Made by a program: the position numbers and the translations under genes. DNA of 64,000 bases from positions 62,001 to 126,000 of the forward strand of contig CAJNDT010000001.1 in NCBI GenBank assembly GCA_905221615.1, read 5' to 3'. Under the pieces are notes generated by a model. The model did not search any database and was not told the DNA's origin. It was given only the letters and a program-made list of their open reading frames with translations. Every line of letters begins with the position of its first letter. Position 1 is the first letter of the stretch. Source of the DNA: Symbiodinium sp. CCMP2592 (taxonomy: Eukaryota; Sar; Dinophyceae; Suessiales; Symbiodiniaceae). Positions 1-10,847 of this stretch are shown here, one piece after another.

Positions 1-1047
1 TTCTTGAGCTACATACACCCGAGCATGTGGATTCAAGAACCTACTTTTCTATGGGCCATAGCCTACGAAAACTCTTGCTGGTTTTGAGGGCCTACAGCAA
101 ACTCTGTAAATATAGCCCATAAACACGCAACCCTGAACCCTATAAGCTCTTTTTTACCTACAAGCACTAAACCCTAGTCCTATATACAGTTAAAAGACAC
201 TATATAAGCTCGATAAGCCCTAAACCTTACTCCATAAACAGTAAAAGCCTATGATCCCTCTATGCTTTAAACCCCAGAGGCCCTAAAGCCACACCCATAG
301 TTCGGGGTTAACAGGATGAGGATTTTCGGGTCCTCCGGGTCGTAGACGGACACGGCTGCGGCACCGTAAAGATCATCCTGTGCATGGGATGAGAGCTACG
401 ATCTCGTGAGGTTACTATGGCATTAGTAGTTCATCTCGGTGTGTTGCAATGATTGAAAAATAGCTGAATCGCGGAATATACCTTAAATCATGCTACTCGT
501 AGGGATCTCTCTATCATTTTAAGGCAAAGGCGGGGCATTAATAACATGAATAGGGTTTTGTTGGATATTGTGGGATAACCCCTATGTTGATGAAAACTCA
601 GGAAAAGCATTGGTAATTTTGCATCCCCCTATGAAGGGGCTCTTCGTGTTTCGGGGAACTCCGATTCCAATACCCCGCCGCGAGATGGTATGAGCAGCAA
701 AATCTCAGCACATGGTTTTATGTTAGTTGTATATATTAGCTATTTTGTAATCGTATGCAACAATGTATAGCAGTATCTAAGGCCGACGAAGAGTCAGTCA
801 CATGGGGCAGTTTTGGAAGCTTTCAGTGCGTTGGGGGCTGGAGCTTAGGGTAATTCGAGCTTCCATCCAAAAAGCGCACGAAAAGGAACCTGAACTCTGA
901 ACCCTAAGCCCCCAAACCTTACTCTACCACCCTAACAGGAGGTTGCAGGGTGTATGCTGTAAGGCTCTTGTGTGCAAGGGGCCAACCAGCCCTGTAGGCG
1001 GAACTCCATACTCCAGGCGTTGGTGGGATCAGCGCCGTCCTGCGAGC

Positions 1048-1153
1048 CAGAGACTCCACTATCCCTTAATCATAGAATATTCCTTTAATCATATTAGGGA
1101 TCCTACTACAGTTTAAGGTTTATTCCGTAATTAAGGGATATTGGAGTCTCTGG
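1048..1153. mobile_element. MITE family D, copy 1
   Basis: Arms CCAGAGACTCCACTATCCCT and complement; centre ATTAGGGATCCTACTACAGT. Confidence 0.8.
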
Positions 1154-1280
1154 GGAGCCACTGTACCATTGAGATGACAAGCATAGCTAAGCTCCGAGGC
1201 TTCTTCGAACAAATCCCAACAAGCTCTCCTAGCCCCAAACCTCTAAGGACTCATATGTTAAGGCTTTTGGGCTTGATATA

Positions 1281-1355
1281 TGGGCAGTTGTCAAAAATAA
1301 GGTCCCTTTAGGGTACCCCGGAACCAACAAGGGACCATGATTTTGACAACCACCC
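1281..1355. mobile_element. MITE family A, copy 1
   Basis: Ends TGGGCAGTTGTCAAAAATAA and its near complement CATGATTTTGACAACCACCC. Family A consensus end: GGTGGTTGTCAAAATTATGG. Confidence 0.7.
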
Positions 1356-1356
1356 T

Positions 1357-1474
1357 GTGTTAGAAGGAGCCCCCACCCTGTATTCGTGACTATAAGGATG
1401 ATATTAGGGCCCCATTATATTCCTATTATACCACTATTACAGGGTGGGGGGCCCGTTCTAACCCATATTGATGC
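1357..1474. mobile_element. MITE-like inverted repeat (single family S)
   Basis: Terminal inverted repeats GTTAGAAGGAGCCCCCACCC and the complement ending GGGCCCGTTCTAAC flank an A/T-rich centre. Present in only one copy of the tandem duplication, so it inserted after, or was lost after, the duplication. Confidence 0.65.
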
Positions 1475-1523
1475 CCAGGGTAATGGCTGTTTGGGCTTCG
1501 GTTCTCGTTTTTCATCTTTCGAT

Positions 1524-1598
1524 GATTCCTTTCATCATATTACGGATCCTACTTTAGTTTAAGGTAGATTCCTTAATCGGGATATTGGAGGCTCTGGG
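1524..1598. mobile_element. MITE family D, copy 2 (left arm missing)
   Basis: Right two thirds of a family D element at the junction of the tandem duplication, so the duplication probably broke inside the element. Confidence 0.65.
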
Positions 1599-1751
1599 GA
1601 GCCACTGTACCGTTGAGATGACAAGCATGGCTAAGCTCCTAGGCTTCTTCGAACAAATCCCCAAAAGCTCTCCTGGCCCCAAAGCTCTAAGGACTCGTAT
1701 GTTAAGGCTTTTGGGCCCAAAGGCCGTACTATATAAGGCTTTTGGGCTCAA

Positions 1752-1848
1752 TGGTAGTTGGCAAAAATCAGGTCCCTTTTGGGTACCCTAAACATTAGGT
1801 GCCGCATTCCAATCCGGAGCCAAAAAAGGGACCATGATTTCGACAACC
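1752..1848. mobile_element. MITE family A, copy 2
   Basis: Same family as 1281-1355 and at the equivalent place in the second copy of the tandem duplication; longer centre. Confidence 0.65.
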
Positions 1849-2037
1849 TTATAAGAGCCCTATAGATCCCTAAAAAAGAACCCTTAAAGGAGCCCTTATA
1901 GATCCCTTGGAACGGACCCAAAAAGTGACCCAGCCATATTGATGCCCAGGATAATGGCTGTTTGGGCTTGGGATCTCGTGTTTCATCTTTCGCATCAGAC
2001 ACCACGGCGCCGAAGCTCTCGACCCAACGACTGACGG

Positions 2038-2179
2038 GCTGAGAACAAAAGCCCCCCAAAAGGGAATGACCTTTTCAATATATGGTAGGGTTAGATACCC
2101 CAAAAGGCGAAACGCTACCATTCGGGGTATCGTCTGTTGCGTTTGGTATCCCAAAGAGCTAGAGGTTACCTACTCAGCT
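2038..2179. mobile_element. MITE family Q (candidate introner), copy 1
   Basis: Left GCTGAGAACAAAAGCCCCCC, right GAGGTTACCTACTCAGCTAC. The CTGAG/CTCAG termini look like splice boundaries, and coding-like sequence lies on the left side. Confidence 0.55.
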
Positions 2180-2567
2180 ACTAAGCCTGGGCTGATGAAA
2201 CCCCTCTGACTCAAACGGACTTTGGCCTTCGTCTCCGACACAGACAAGCCTTGCATATGGCGAAGGACATATCGTCGAAAACCAGTTAAACAAAAACCCT
2301 TCTTTCGACGATGAGTAACGCTTCCGTTTACGCTTCAGGCGTAGCCTGAATTCTTAACCTCCATAACTATAAACCCGATACCGCAAGGAAAGGCAGCAGG
2401 GGTTCGGCAGTCAGAAGGATCAGGCCGCAGGGGTGTGGTCCGTAATTTTGCGGGAGGTTTGCCGACTAGGTTCCCGGAACCCTGAAGGGTAAGGGTCCAG
2501 CGTGAACTCGTGGCAACCCCCCACGTATTCAGAAACCAACAAATCCAAAAATCTACACTAGGAGTCG

Positions 2568-2735
2568 CTAGGAGTCGATTCCGACAGCCCCCAAACTGCT
2601 ACTACAGGGCTCTACCACTAAACCAGAAAGGGTATGTAAGACTATCTCAAACTTGGTGCCCAGCAAGGCCTTAAACTCGGCTCCTGCACGGAGAAGGTGT
2701 GAGATCCTGTTTGTCTCATCGTCAGAGACAAAATG
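2568..2735 (-). CDS. Candidate exon, unknown protein
   Basis: 55 codons: HFVSDDETNRISHLLRAGAE, then FKALLGTKFEIVLHTLSGLV, stop TAG. The + strand is also partly open. No family recognised. Confidence 0.33.
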   Translation of the reverse strand, partial: HFVSDDETNRISHLLRAGAEFKALLGTKFEIVLHTLSGLVVEPCSSSLGAVGIDS

Positions 2736-2748
2736 TGGTACCTGGTAG

Positions 2749-2790
2749 GGTTTAGGGTTTAGGGTTTAGGGTTTATGGTTTAAGGTCTAA
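2749..2790 (+). repeat. Interstitial TTTAGGG array
   Basis: Four exact TTTAGGG units followed by diverged ones. Confidence 0.9.
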
Positions 2791-4505
2791 GGTTCAGGGT
2801 GTCGGCGCCCACACTCGGACAAACCAGGCGAGGCATGTGGTTCGGAGTCTGTTGATTGAGACGTCCCTATATGGAGTGTTCAAGACGCCTAGGGTTTAGG
2901 GTTTACGTTGGTAGAACGGTGAGAGGCGGTCATCAGGTCTTGGACCAGTCTTGGAAGGTACATGCCAGCTGAACGTAGCGCTGGTCCAGATTGCTTATTT
3001 AACTAGTTAAGCCAATAAAGCTCGCAAACTGAAGACCCTGAAACCTGTGAACAACCGAAAAGAACTCGTGACCGCCCTCGTGCGACCACACGAATGACGA
3101 AACACTATAAATGACGTACAGAAGCCTTCCAACACCGAATTGTGAACCAAAGCCTCTCCGTTTCAATTCTCTCCGGCTGGAGCTCTATTATCCCTTTTTG
3201 CAGCTGGACTCAAGTCGGCTTGGGGTTTCGAGTGTAGGGCTTAGGGTCAAGTCTAGCCAGACCTCGACATGCAATCATCTTGACTGAGCTCGCTTACCCC
3301 TAAATCCTAGACGCATGGGCTTGCCTTGAAAGCCGCCGCACACAGATACAGTACCAGCCACGCTTGAATCAAACCATCGGGTATATTAGGCTTTGACTGT
3401 CCAGGGGTTTAAAACCTAAAGTTTAGGGCTAAGGGAGCAGGTAGATCAAAATCATTTTGCATCTGGGCTTCCTGAGTCGGCTGGGAGGGGGAATAGTATA
3501 AGGGCGTTGAAAATTTATAGCAGGGCTTTGGGGTGCATTATGAACTACGTATACCATACCATACTATCTGTAATAAAGAACCCCAAGGGATAATGTAGGT
3601 CATATGTGAGGCTTCTATCGCAGTCTTAGTTCAGAGTGCGTCGGGTCCAAAACGTGTGGCAGGCGAAGCGGAGATGATCTACGGTTGAAGCTTCAGGCTC
3701 TAAGGTGCCATTATAACGACAGCTATGTGCACCTGCCTGCCGGTAGCCGGCGTGAAGCCAACATCGGCATCCGGCTCACCTCGAAGAGTTGCCCTTTCAC
3801 AAGGGCTCGTGGCGCGAGACCCTTTTTCTTGCATCAGGACTTGCGCAACCCCACTAGCAAAGCAATTTCTGCTAGAGTATACCGGCAGCCCCGAAATCCC
3901 GAGCTTCGTGTCGCCGTTCTTGAACATGAGGCATTCACAATTCGGCTTTAGGGCTTTGGGAAGCGTAGAGCTCAAGCCAACGAGTTTCCTGGTTTCAGGG
4001 TGCTTCCTCAAGTCCTAAAACCAAAACCCTACAACCCTGAACCACACAGTCTAGACTTCGAACAAGCTGGGCTAGCCTCAAAACCGGAGCTCTCGCAAAC
4101 CATAAACCCCAAACAGCTTCGGAACTGTTTTGTTTTGTTGTGTGCCTGGGAGGATTTGGCTTCGGTTCAATGCAAGGGTCTGAATTAGTATTATCAGCGT
4201 TTCACATGCCCCTATATCAGGGTCCGGGTTAAGCTTTACTAAAGTTTAGTAGCGGAATGTTGATTCAGAATTCAGGTGCAAGCTACGTCAGGGGTCACAT
4301 GGAAGCCACACTCAGTCGGAAGCAAACTGTAGCCTAATAAAATCTTGATCTCCAAATCAAACCAGACTCCAAAAGCTGGACCCCTCCCACAAACCGAAAA
4401 CCTTCCCCCGGCAGAATGCTGTCCTTTTCGCAGAAGCGCTCTGAACCCTCATGAACAGTAAAGCCGTACAGGGCTATACGCGTGTTCCACAGGTTTAGGG
4501 ATTTT

Positions 4506-4604
4506 GCTTCCAAAAATTAGGGATACCTTGTTTTGGGGTCCTTATAACAAGGATATTATTATTTAGGGTGCTCTATCAGGGTCCCCTATTTTTGGAAACT
4601 CCCA
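4506..4604. mobile_element. MITE family B, copy 1
   Basis: Arms CTTCCAAAAATTAGGGATAC and complement CCCCTATTTTTGGAAACTCC. Family B consensus end: GGGAGTTTCCGAAAATAGGG. It is bracketed by a 29-bp near-direct repeat (4475-4505 and 4604-4633), much longer than a usual target duplication. Confidence 0.75.
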
Positions 4605-4627
4605 TATGCGCGTTCCAAAGGTTTAGG

Positions 4628-4855
4628 GATTTCGTGGCCTTCCACCCGAACGGCGCCGCCCTCGACACCTGGATGGAACGTCAACGTCCTGGCACCACTG
4701 GTTTGGAATGCCCCTGCCCAAATGTTCAGGGGTTTCACTTGCGGGTGCACGTACACGCTATCGAAAAAGAAACACTTGGTTGTTTGAACACTGCTTTATA
4801 CCAGGTACCATCCCAGCATGGACGTTGCCTCTCGGTAGAATCCCAGCCGGGCTAG
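4628..4855 (+). CDS. Candidate exon, unknown protein
   Basis: Open for 75 codons after TTTAG|G and ending in TAG: starts DFVAFHPNGAALDTWMERQR, later HAIEKETLGCLNTALYQVPS. It lies directly after a family B MITE. Composition is protein-like and this frame contains no telomeric words. No domain recognised; it may be part of a larger spliced gene. Confidence 0.4.
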   Translation, partial: DFVAFHPNGAALDTWMERQRPGTTGLECPCPNVQGFHLRVHVHAIEKETLGCLNTALYQVPSQHGRCLSVESQPG

Positions 4856-5209
4856 GCTTTGGTAATTACGCTTTTGCAAGTTGGGGTAAAGGGCTCGTGA
4901 GCCTTTGAAACCTCACAATTTCACAGTTCGGTCCTCGCAATGCCATTCGAAGACACCTGCCGGCAGCTAATACGAAGGCCTTATTAGCTAGACTAGGGTT
5001 TGGGGGCATTTCAGAATACAATGGCCCCTACATTACTGCGAGAACGCCGCTGAGTTTGGCTTTTGGGTTTCTGTGCTTCTCAAACTTCACATCCTAAGCT
5101 GAAGCCTTAAACTCTGAAACCCTCCAATCCGAGAATGCTCAGGTCCGTCTCCCTCGGGTGGCGCAAATGTGCGGAGGAGCCTACAGGGATCGCAGCTCTT
5201 CAAACCGTA

Positions 5210-5336
5210 CCTATAGTCTCAATCGTAATTAGTTCCTTTTTTGTGTGTTTCACCAAATATAAATATATATATATATATTAAGGTTATTAAGGATCCTATG
5301 ATGTAACCCCAAAAGGAACAACAATGGAGCCTATCG
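5210..5336. mobile_element. MITE family C' (TATAGTCTC ends), copy 1
   Basis: Arms CCTATAGTCTCAATCGTAAT and near complement; carries a TA microsatellite in the centre. Confidence 0.6.
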
Positions 5337-6019
5337 GTATGATGTGGGCTGTCGGAAATAAGTAACTAGTTCACTCTGTGCATAAGCCACGTCACGTGGG
5401 CTTCCTTTTGCGTATGTCCAAATGACGCCCAAAATATACGCGCACCAATCCTCCTAAGGAGCACTACACCAAGACCCCTACGTAACAGAATACGTACCTC
5501 ACATGGGCTTTTTCCACTGCGCATAACAAAGCCCGGAAGCCCGCAAAAGGAGCCGGGACAGCTTCGCTCGCAAAAAACAAGCGGCCGAGACACATGATGC
5601 AGAAGCCATATTAACAACTACTGTATAATGAGATAACGGTTTTGGGGTAGGTTACGGCCTTGTATTCTACACCTACAGCGACTATAACGGCAGATTCTGA
5701 TGATTCAGACCCTGATCTTGACGCTTTGATGATGACGGCAACGGTGATAATAATGACGATGGTGGCTTTTACTCTTGTAGGATTCTACCTGGGCTGGATA
5801 ACCGTGTCTGCAGGGAATCTGCAGAGGATGATGCTGACCGCCTGCTCATCATCATCAGCACAAGTATGACCAAGGTCACGAACTTCTTCTTCATCAGTCA
5901 TCACCATCATCGTCAACAACATCATCATCAACCTCATGAAGGTAGCTATGCGGGTGAGATGGTTGAGCGTTGCCGTTCCAGGTTCAAGGGATTCACGTCG
6001 ACAGACAAACTAGTTTAGA

Positions 6020-6220
6020 AAGCTGATTGGACATGATGGAGATGTGCTTCGCCTTGGCAAGGATGCGGTGGTGAGCAAAGATAGGGTTGTGCAGGCTGAT
6101 CAAAAGTACCCGAAGGCTAGAAAAAACGCAAACTCAGATTCGCTGCAGGCGGCCCCTTCAGGAGGCACAAACCATCGAACACGGTTAGGGCGTTCGTATT
6201 TGAATTTCGTTCAGGAATAA
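6020..6220 (+). CDS. Candidate exon, unknown protein
   Basis: 66 codons after TTTAG, beginning KLIGHDGDVLRLGKDAVVSK and ending LNFVQE-TAA. The upstream stretch 5866-6018 is a further open frame from ATG with a His-rich run. Both may belong to one gene. No family recognised. Confidence 0.38.
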   Translation, partial: KLIGHDGDVLRLGKDAVVSKDRVVQADQKYPKARKNANSDSLQAAPSGGTNHRTRLGRSYLNFVQE

Positions 6221-6380
6221 TAATCTTAACTGGCATGAATGCAGCTATCTGTGAACATGGTAAGTCGTAATTTGAGCGCTGGTTGCACTCGCCTTCACTG
6301 TGGTGGCAGCGCCCGGGCGACCGCTGCTGCCCCAATATCCTCGCTGTAGGGCTTGACCCTTACACCCTGAACCCTAGTTT

Positions 6381-6509
6381 CAAAGGGGAAAAGGAGGGAC
6401 CCTTAATGGGGACCCCTACCGAATAATAGGCTATATAATGGGTATATAATAGCTATACTAAGGGTATATACCTAGGGGTCCTTCTTAAGGGTCCCTCCGT
6501 TTACCCTTG
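6381..6509. mobile_element. MITE family G, copy 1
   Basis: Arms CAAAGGGGAAAAGGAGGGAC and near complement; interior of ATATA/TATAG runs. Confidence 0.75.
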
Positions 6510-6546
6510 GATAGTTTAACCCGAACCCCGGGAATTCCGACTCCAG

Positions 6547-6624
6547 CACACCGATGACTGTTTGAAGGTGCGACATGGTCTGCTTGCATCTGCGTGCATC
6601 AAAGCTTTAATTCGGAGTTTGGAG
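6547..6624 (+). CDS. Candidate internal exon (26 codons)
   Basis: CAG|CACACCGATGAC ... GAG|GTGTAG gives clean AG and GT borders around HTDDCLKVRHGLLASACIKA and six more residues, phase 0. Function unknown. Confidence 0.35.
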
Positions 6625-7149
6625 GTGTAGAGGCTTGCAAACTAGGAAAAGGGTTCATGTAGACTCCTGATAAGTAACAACTGAAAGTAACAACCACTCT
6701 CCAAGGCTCCATTATTGGGATCCCTGTTCCAATTCATTGTTGCGTGAGGAGGCCTACACCCAAACCTTACCCCAAACTACGACTGTATTGTGCAGTCCCC
6801 GCAGATATCAAGTCCCAAACCCCCTTAACCAAAGCCTGGACCCACGGAATCATGATATGTTCCGGGTTCCCTCTTCTCCACTGCCTTCCAAGCAAAGGTG
6901 AGTTGTTTAATGATGTCAGGTGAGCAACCCTAAACCCTAAACTCTTCTGGGGAGGAAGTACAGAACCATAGGTTCCCACAGCGTCATCTTCTGAAACCCT
7001 AAGACCCGAAAAGCCTGAACCCTGCAAGGCCCTGCAACCCGTACGCGTGTCCTGCGTGGAGCTCGATCACGACCTCCTCCTCTTCCATCCGCCCGTGGTG
7101 GTGACTACTTGACTCCTGGGTGTTCAAAATACGTGCGTTTGTGCGTCTG

Positions 7150-7260
7150 TGTATATATATATATATATATATATGTATATGTATATGTATATATGTATAT
7201 ATGTATATATGTATATATGTATATTTGTATATACAGCTATATCTATATACATACGGTTAG
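7150..7260. repeat. TA / TATG microsatellite
   Basis: (TA)n grading into (TATATG)n. Others: 5258-5279, 30297-30475 (TATATG, TGTG), 40724-40766 (TA), 43240-43290 (TATG), 34243-34388 (ATACA-type), 9380-9515 (TAGTA-type). Confidence 0.9.
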
Positions 7261-7462
7261 GTAAGTGTCTCAAACTGGCTTGATCGTGCTTCATGAGGGT
7301 TCTGTGAGGCTGTGTAAAGGGCGAGGTTTAGGTCTACCTGCAACCCACAACCCTACTTTTTTAAGGAATGATGTAGGGAAAACATAATAGTCATAATACG
7401 TAGATCTAGAAGTTATGCATAATAGAAACCGGGCATTAAAGGTCAAGTTGAGGGTAACTTAG

Positions 7463-7639
7463 TTGCAGCTGGATCTCATTCTTAGGGCTTTCTCTGCAGA
7501 GTCCCTCACGAGCGTCGCTATAGAAGCAGCCCCTCCAAGCGAATTAAAAGAATGGGCCTTAATGATTCGGAAGGTTTTGGAGTATATCATAGCATTATTA
7601 CGCGACGGCTTTGCACTCCTAAACGCGACAAAACCCTAA
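7463..7639 (+). CDS. Candidate exon, helical
   Basis: 58 codons after an AG: LQLDLILRAFSAESLTSVAI, then SELKEWALMIRKVLEYIIAL with an amphipathic helix pattern, stop TAA. A second open block at 7647-7735 starts at CAG|G with GMRSFLRTGQPGRRLLPYVG. The opposite strand is also open, so strand is not certain. Confidence 0.33.
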   Translation: MQLDLILRAFSAESLTSVAIEAAPPSELKEWALMIRKVLEYIIALLRDGFALLNATKP

Positions 7640-8068
7640 ACCCCAGGGATGAGGTCCTTCTTACGAACTGGACAGCCAGGTCGGAGGTTACTACCGTATG
7701 TCGGTGCCCTCATTGGTGGGATCCTTGAGAAATGACATTAGGGCTCGTAAGTGGTTATATAGCAAAGGATGAATAAGTTTCCCTAGCAATCTTGTTAAAT
7801 ATTGTTCTGATACAATCCCTCCCTCTTCTATCTATCCATCCATCTATCTATGTATATATATAATACCAAAAGTACCCCCAAACCCTATTCAGATTATGAC
7901 AGATCCTATATTGAATCCTTATAGCATCCCTCATAGTAAGGCATTAAGCGAGCACGGTTAAAGGAACGCTATGCCCATTGTGAGGCCCCTATGTTGCGGA
8001 GGCATGCCTGCCGATCTGGCAAAAGGACCGGCGTACCGAGGGTTTAGGGCTTTTCAGGGTTTAGGCTT

Positions 8069-8164
8069 TACCCAAAGGCCCCAAAGTAGTTCCCTTTTGG
8101 GGTTCATATATAGAATCCTATAGGGTAGCTCCAAAAAGGAACTACTTTGGGGCCCCTGGGTAGT
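8069..8164. mobile_element. MITE family C, copy 1
   Basis: Arms TACCCAAAGGCCCCAAAGTA and complement around CATATATAGAATCCTATAGG. Confidence 0.8.
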
Positions 8165-8552
8165 CCTTCCCAACAGATTCGAAACGCTATAATCTGGGCC
8201 GTTAGTCCCTAAACCACGGGAAGCTGTGTCGGCCGAAGCTCTGCCCAACCCATACTCCCAAACCCAAATGGCGCTCCTACGTTACGGCTTTTGGGTTTAG
8301 GGTTTGTTTAAGGTTTAGGGTTAAGGGGTCATGATCTCGTACTGCTTACCAAAAAACGGCCCACTTAATGTTTTCATGTATAACAGAAGTTCAATCAAGT
8401 GACCACTGTGGCTCGTACGGCTTGGGGTTGAAGGTTTAGAGTTCCAGCCCTACCACTGATGGTCCCCGGCAGAAGTCCTGCACGTCTCCTCCGTCATCCT
8501 CATCCTCCTTCGAGGGGTGTGCAGTTGGACTGCATCCCCAAGAACTACCCCC

Positions 8553-8690
8553 TAAATACCCCAAACCCTAAACCCTAAAAGCCCTAAACCCTAAATCCCA
8601 AACCCTAAAAACCCCAAACCCTAAAAATCCTAAACCCGAAACCCCCAACCCTAAACCCCAAAAGAACCCAAACCCTAAAGACCCCTACCC
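8553..8690 (-). repeat. Degenerate CCCTAAA array
   Basis: About 15 CCCTAAA-type units with variable spacers such as CCCCAAA and AAAGACC. Confidence 0.85.
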
Positions 8691-8760
8691 CTGGAAAGTA
8701 GTTCGACTCGGGGAGGTCCCCTGTCCCTCTCAAGTCCTACGTGTGAGATTCGGGGTGCTC

Positions 8761-8869
8761 CCCAGAGCCTCCAAAACCCCTTAATTAAGGAATAGACCTT
8801 AAATCAAATTAGGGATCCTATTCTAATTTAAGGTATATTCCTTAATTAAGGGGTTTTGGAGGCTCTGGG
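8761..8869. mobile_element. MITE family D, copy 3
   Basis: Near-perfect arms CCCAGAGCCTCCAAAACCCC and complement. Confidence 0.85.
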
Positions 8870-10080
8870 TCTCTACTTTCCTCAGTAAAGTCCTGGACAA
8901 GAAACCTGCATCTATGAGGATGCGTCGGGTTAAAGCTAGACTCGATGAATCCGAACCCCGAATGCCCTACAGTACAACACACGACTAAGCCCTTTAAAGG
9001 CTTGTGGAAACTATGCAAGCCCTAAGATAAAGCACTATAAGACTGGAGAGCAAGCCCTTGAAGGGACGATGAAACTCCCAAAACAAACAGCGCATCAATT
9101 TCTGTTCGACAAAGTCCGCCTCCGTGCTCTTGAACAGATCGAAGCCCTTGCCGGAGCCAAAGGTGCCTCCATAACATCGGGGTCTTAATATTTAAATGAG
9201 GATGGTCTGTTATACTAGATGTAGTAGCGAGCCTTACAGGCTAGCATTGCGAATTGTTCCTCTTTTATCTAACTGCTAGGCCGCTCAAGGCCTGGAAGCG
9301 TCCCGCTTTGGGCTGTCAGGCAAAACATATAGGAGCCTTAAATAACTAAAAAGATGTTCGTGGTATGTTTAAATATGGCATAATATAGTGTAGCATGGTG
9401 TAGTACCGTACAGTATAGTTTAGTAGAACCGAGTATAGCATAGTGTATAGTATAGTATGTATATATGTATAATACATTTTCGTATAGTGTAGTATAGTAT
9501 AGCGCAGTCTAATACGAAGGAAGCCCCAGGAGTATATACTATTTGTAATTATTCCGACCCCTTGATTATTGCGTTTCGGGCTTGGGGATCAGGGTTATCC
9601 ATTGTAGCGTGTTGCTTCCTTCATTCATGTGGGGTGCGGGATGATTGAGTTTCGAGTTCAGGCTTTCGGGTAAAGGTCTAGGGTATGTTAACCAAAATCA
9701 TACTGAACCGCAGCATCAACAAAAACCGCTAAAAAAAAATAGACTAGCACCTGGCAGCGGCAATCAGACTATGTTGGTGGAACGAAGACTTTGCACGAAA
9801 CGACTGAGACCTGTAGAACCACTACGAAGCAAATCTGTGAAGCTCAGTTGCTGAGACGATGTCTTTGAACTTTGAGCTCTTGTGCAAACTGGTGTCTGGC
9901 GAAAGCCGTGAAGAGTTCCCGACAAGCTTAAGGACACTTAGGGTACTTAAGGACTTAAGGGTTTTAGGGGGCTCTTTTGACTACAAAAACCCTAGTCCAC
10001 TTGAAGGCTTCTCTTCTCAAAAGTTGCTGTTGCTGACTGCTCACTGCTCCTCGTCATTGTCATCGTTGCCGCCGAAGTAG

Positions 10081-10257
10081 GTAGTGGGAAGTTCATCCGG
10101 GGATGCCACCGCTATCTTGGACTTGTCAGGCGTGTCAAACTTGGTGCCACGAGGCGCGTGGGTTCTTGTCCATGCGGGTCCCGTCCTTGCTGTGCAAGCA
10201 CAAGATGGCACTCTTTGCCATCTTCTTTGTGACCTTGGGGAAGAAATCCGTTGGGGG
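10081..10257 (+). CDS. Candidate exon ending at a family Q element
   Basis: 59 codons: VVGSSSGDATAILDLSGVSN, then AWVLVHAGPVLAVQAQDGTL, continuing exactly to the GCT|GAG edge of the family Q MITE. An earlier open block at 9859-9936 (MSLNFELLCKLVSGESREEF) may belong with it. On the minus strand a frame GTKFDTPDKSKIAVASPDEL ending in a stop at 10041 is an alternative reading but needs a frame change. Confidence 0.38.
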
Positions 10258-10344
10258 CTGAGTACCCTAGCCCAAAAAAGTTTAACCTTTTCAAGCATGG
10301 TAGGGCTATATAAATGCCAAAAGGCTAAAGGTTACCTGCTCAGC
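10257..10344. mobile_element. MITE family Q (candidate introner), copy 2
   Basis: Left GCTGAGTACCCTAGCCCAAA, right AAGGTTACCTGCTCAGCTAC. It starts exactly where the open block 10081-10257 ends. Confidence 0.6.
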
Positions 10345-10749
10345 TACTTTATTATTAAAGTGCCCTTATAGATCCCTTGCAAACCCTTTAAAGGAACCCA
10401 ACCAAACTCGCAGAGGAGCCCAGAAACGGAGACCTAGCCTGGTACCGGTGCCGGAGCTTTGGCTTGAGAAGCAGGAGCCTCAGAACTCAGGGCTTTACGG
10501 TTTAGGGGTAAGGATTTAGCGTTTTTGTTTTTTTTTTTGAACACCTTTTTCCATACTGCAGTACAGCATAGAGAGCCCATTTGGGCAGGCCAGTCCCTCT
10601 ACCTTCAGTAGGGTTTAGGGAACCTCCGAACTCAGGGCTTTCGGGAAAGAGGATTTAGGGTTTAAGGAGATGGGCTCAGGGTTTTTTTGATGCTCACACT
10701 TGGCAATACCAGGCAAGGTCTTTGTTTAACGTGAGCTTACCTAAAATCA

Positions 10750-10847
10750 CTATAGTCTCCATTGTAGTTCCTTTTTGGGGTTACCTTATAGGATCCTTAA
10801 TACATGATTGGCTAAACCCAAGAAAGAAATTACAATGGAGACTATAG
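10750..10847. mobile_element. MITE family C', copy 2
   Basis: Arms CTATAGTCTCCATTGTAGTT and complement AATTACAATGGAGACTATAG; centre TATAGGATCCTTAATACATG. Confidence 0.75.

Larger units (their letters stand above)
1086..1995. repeat. Tandem segmental duplication, two diverged copies
   Basis: About 1086-1520 and 1524-1995 are direct copies. Both contain, in order, the right half of a family D MITE, a segment starting GAGCCACTGTACC, a family A MITE, and a closing segment TATTGATGCCCAGGxTAATGG. Between the last two, copy 1 carries a separate inverted-repeat element (1357-1474) while copy 2 has unrelated sequence (about 1849-1930). In the GAGCCACTG segment most substitutions change the possible codons, so it is not evolving as protein. 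Confidence 0.75.
1..5200. other. Repeat-rich segment with scattered exon-like blocks
   Basis: Apart from the entries above it holds diverged CCCTAAA words and short protein-like blocks open on one or both strands: 313-377, 975-1045, 1975-2037, 2215-2310, 2398-2489 and 3700-3960. None can be assigned to a family or joined with confidence. Confidence 0.5.

Noticed and set aside
1585..1791. Protein-like frame in the tandem duplication
   Set aside because: Between the two copies nearly all substitutions would change the amino acid, so there is no sign of protein constraint.
2567..2640. tRNA-Ala(AGC)-like A box and B box on the minus strand, 33 nt apart
   Set aside because: The acceptor and T stems do not pair, and the same stretch is open as a protein-like frame, so the boxes are probably coincidence.
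5660..5869. Frame with an apparent membrane segment
   Set aside because: The hydrophobic run comes from GATGATG-type triplet sequence and the frame has no start or splice support.
8553..8690. CRISPR-like regular repeat
   Set aside because: The repeats are CCCTAAA telomeric words with no unique spacers of constant length.
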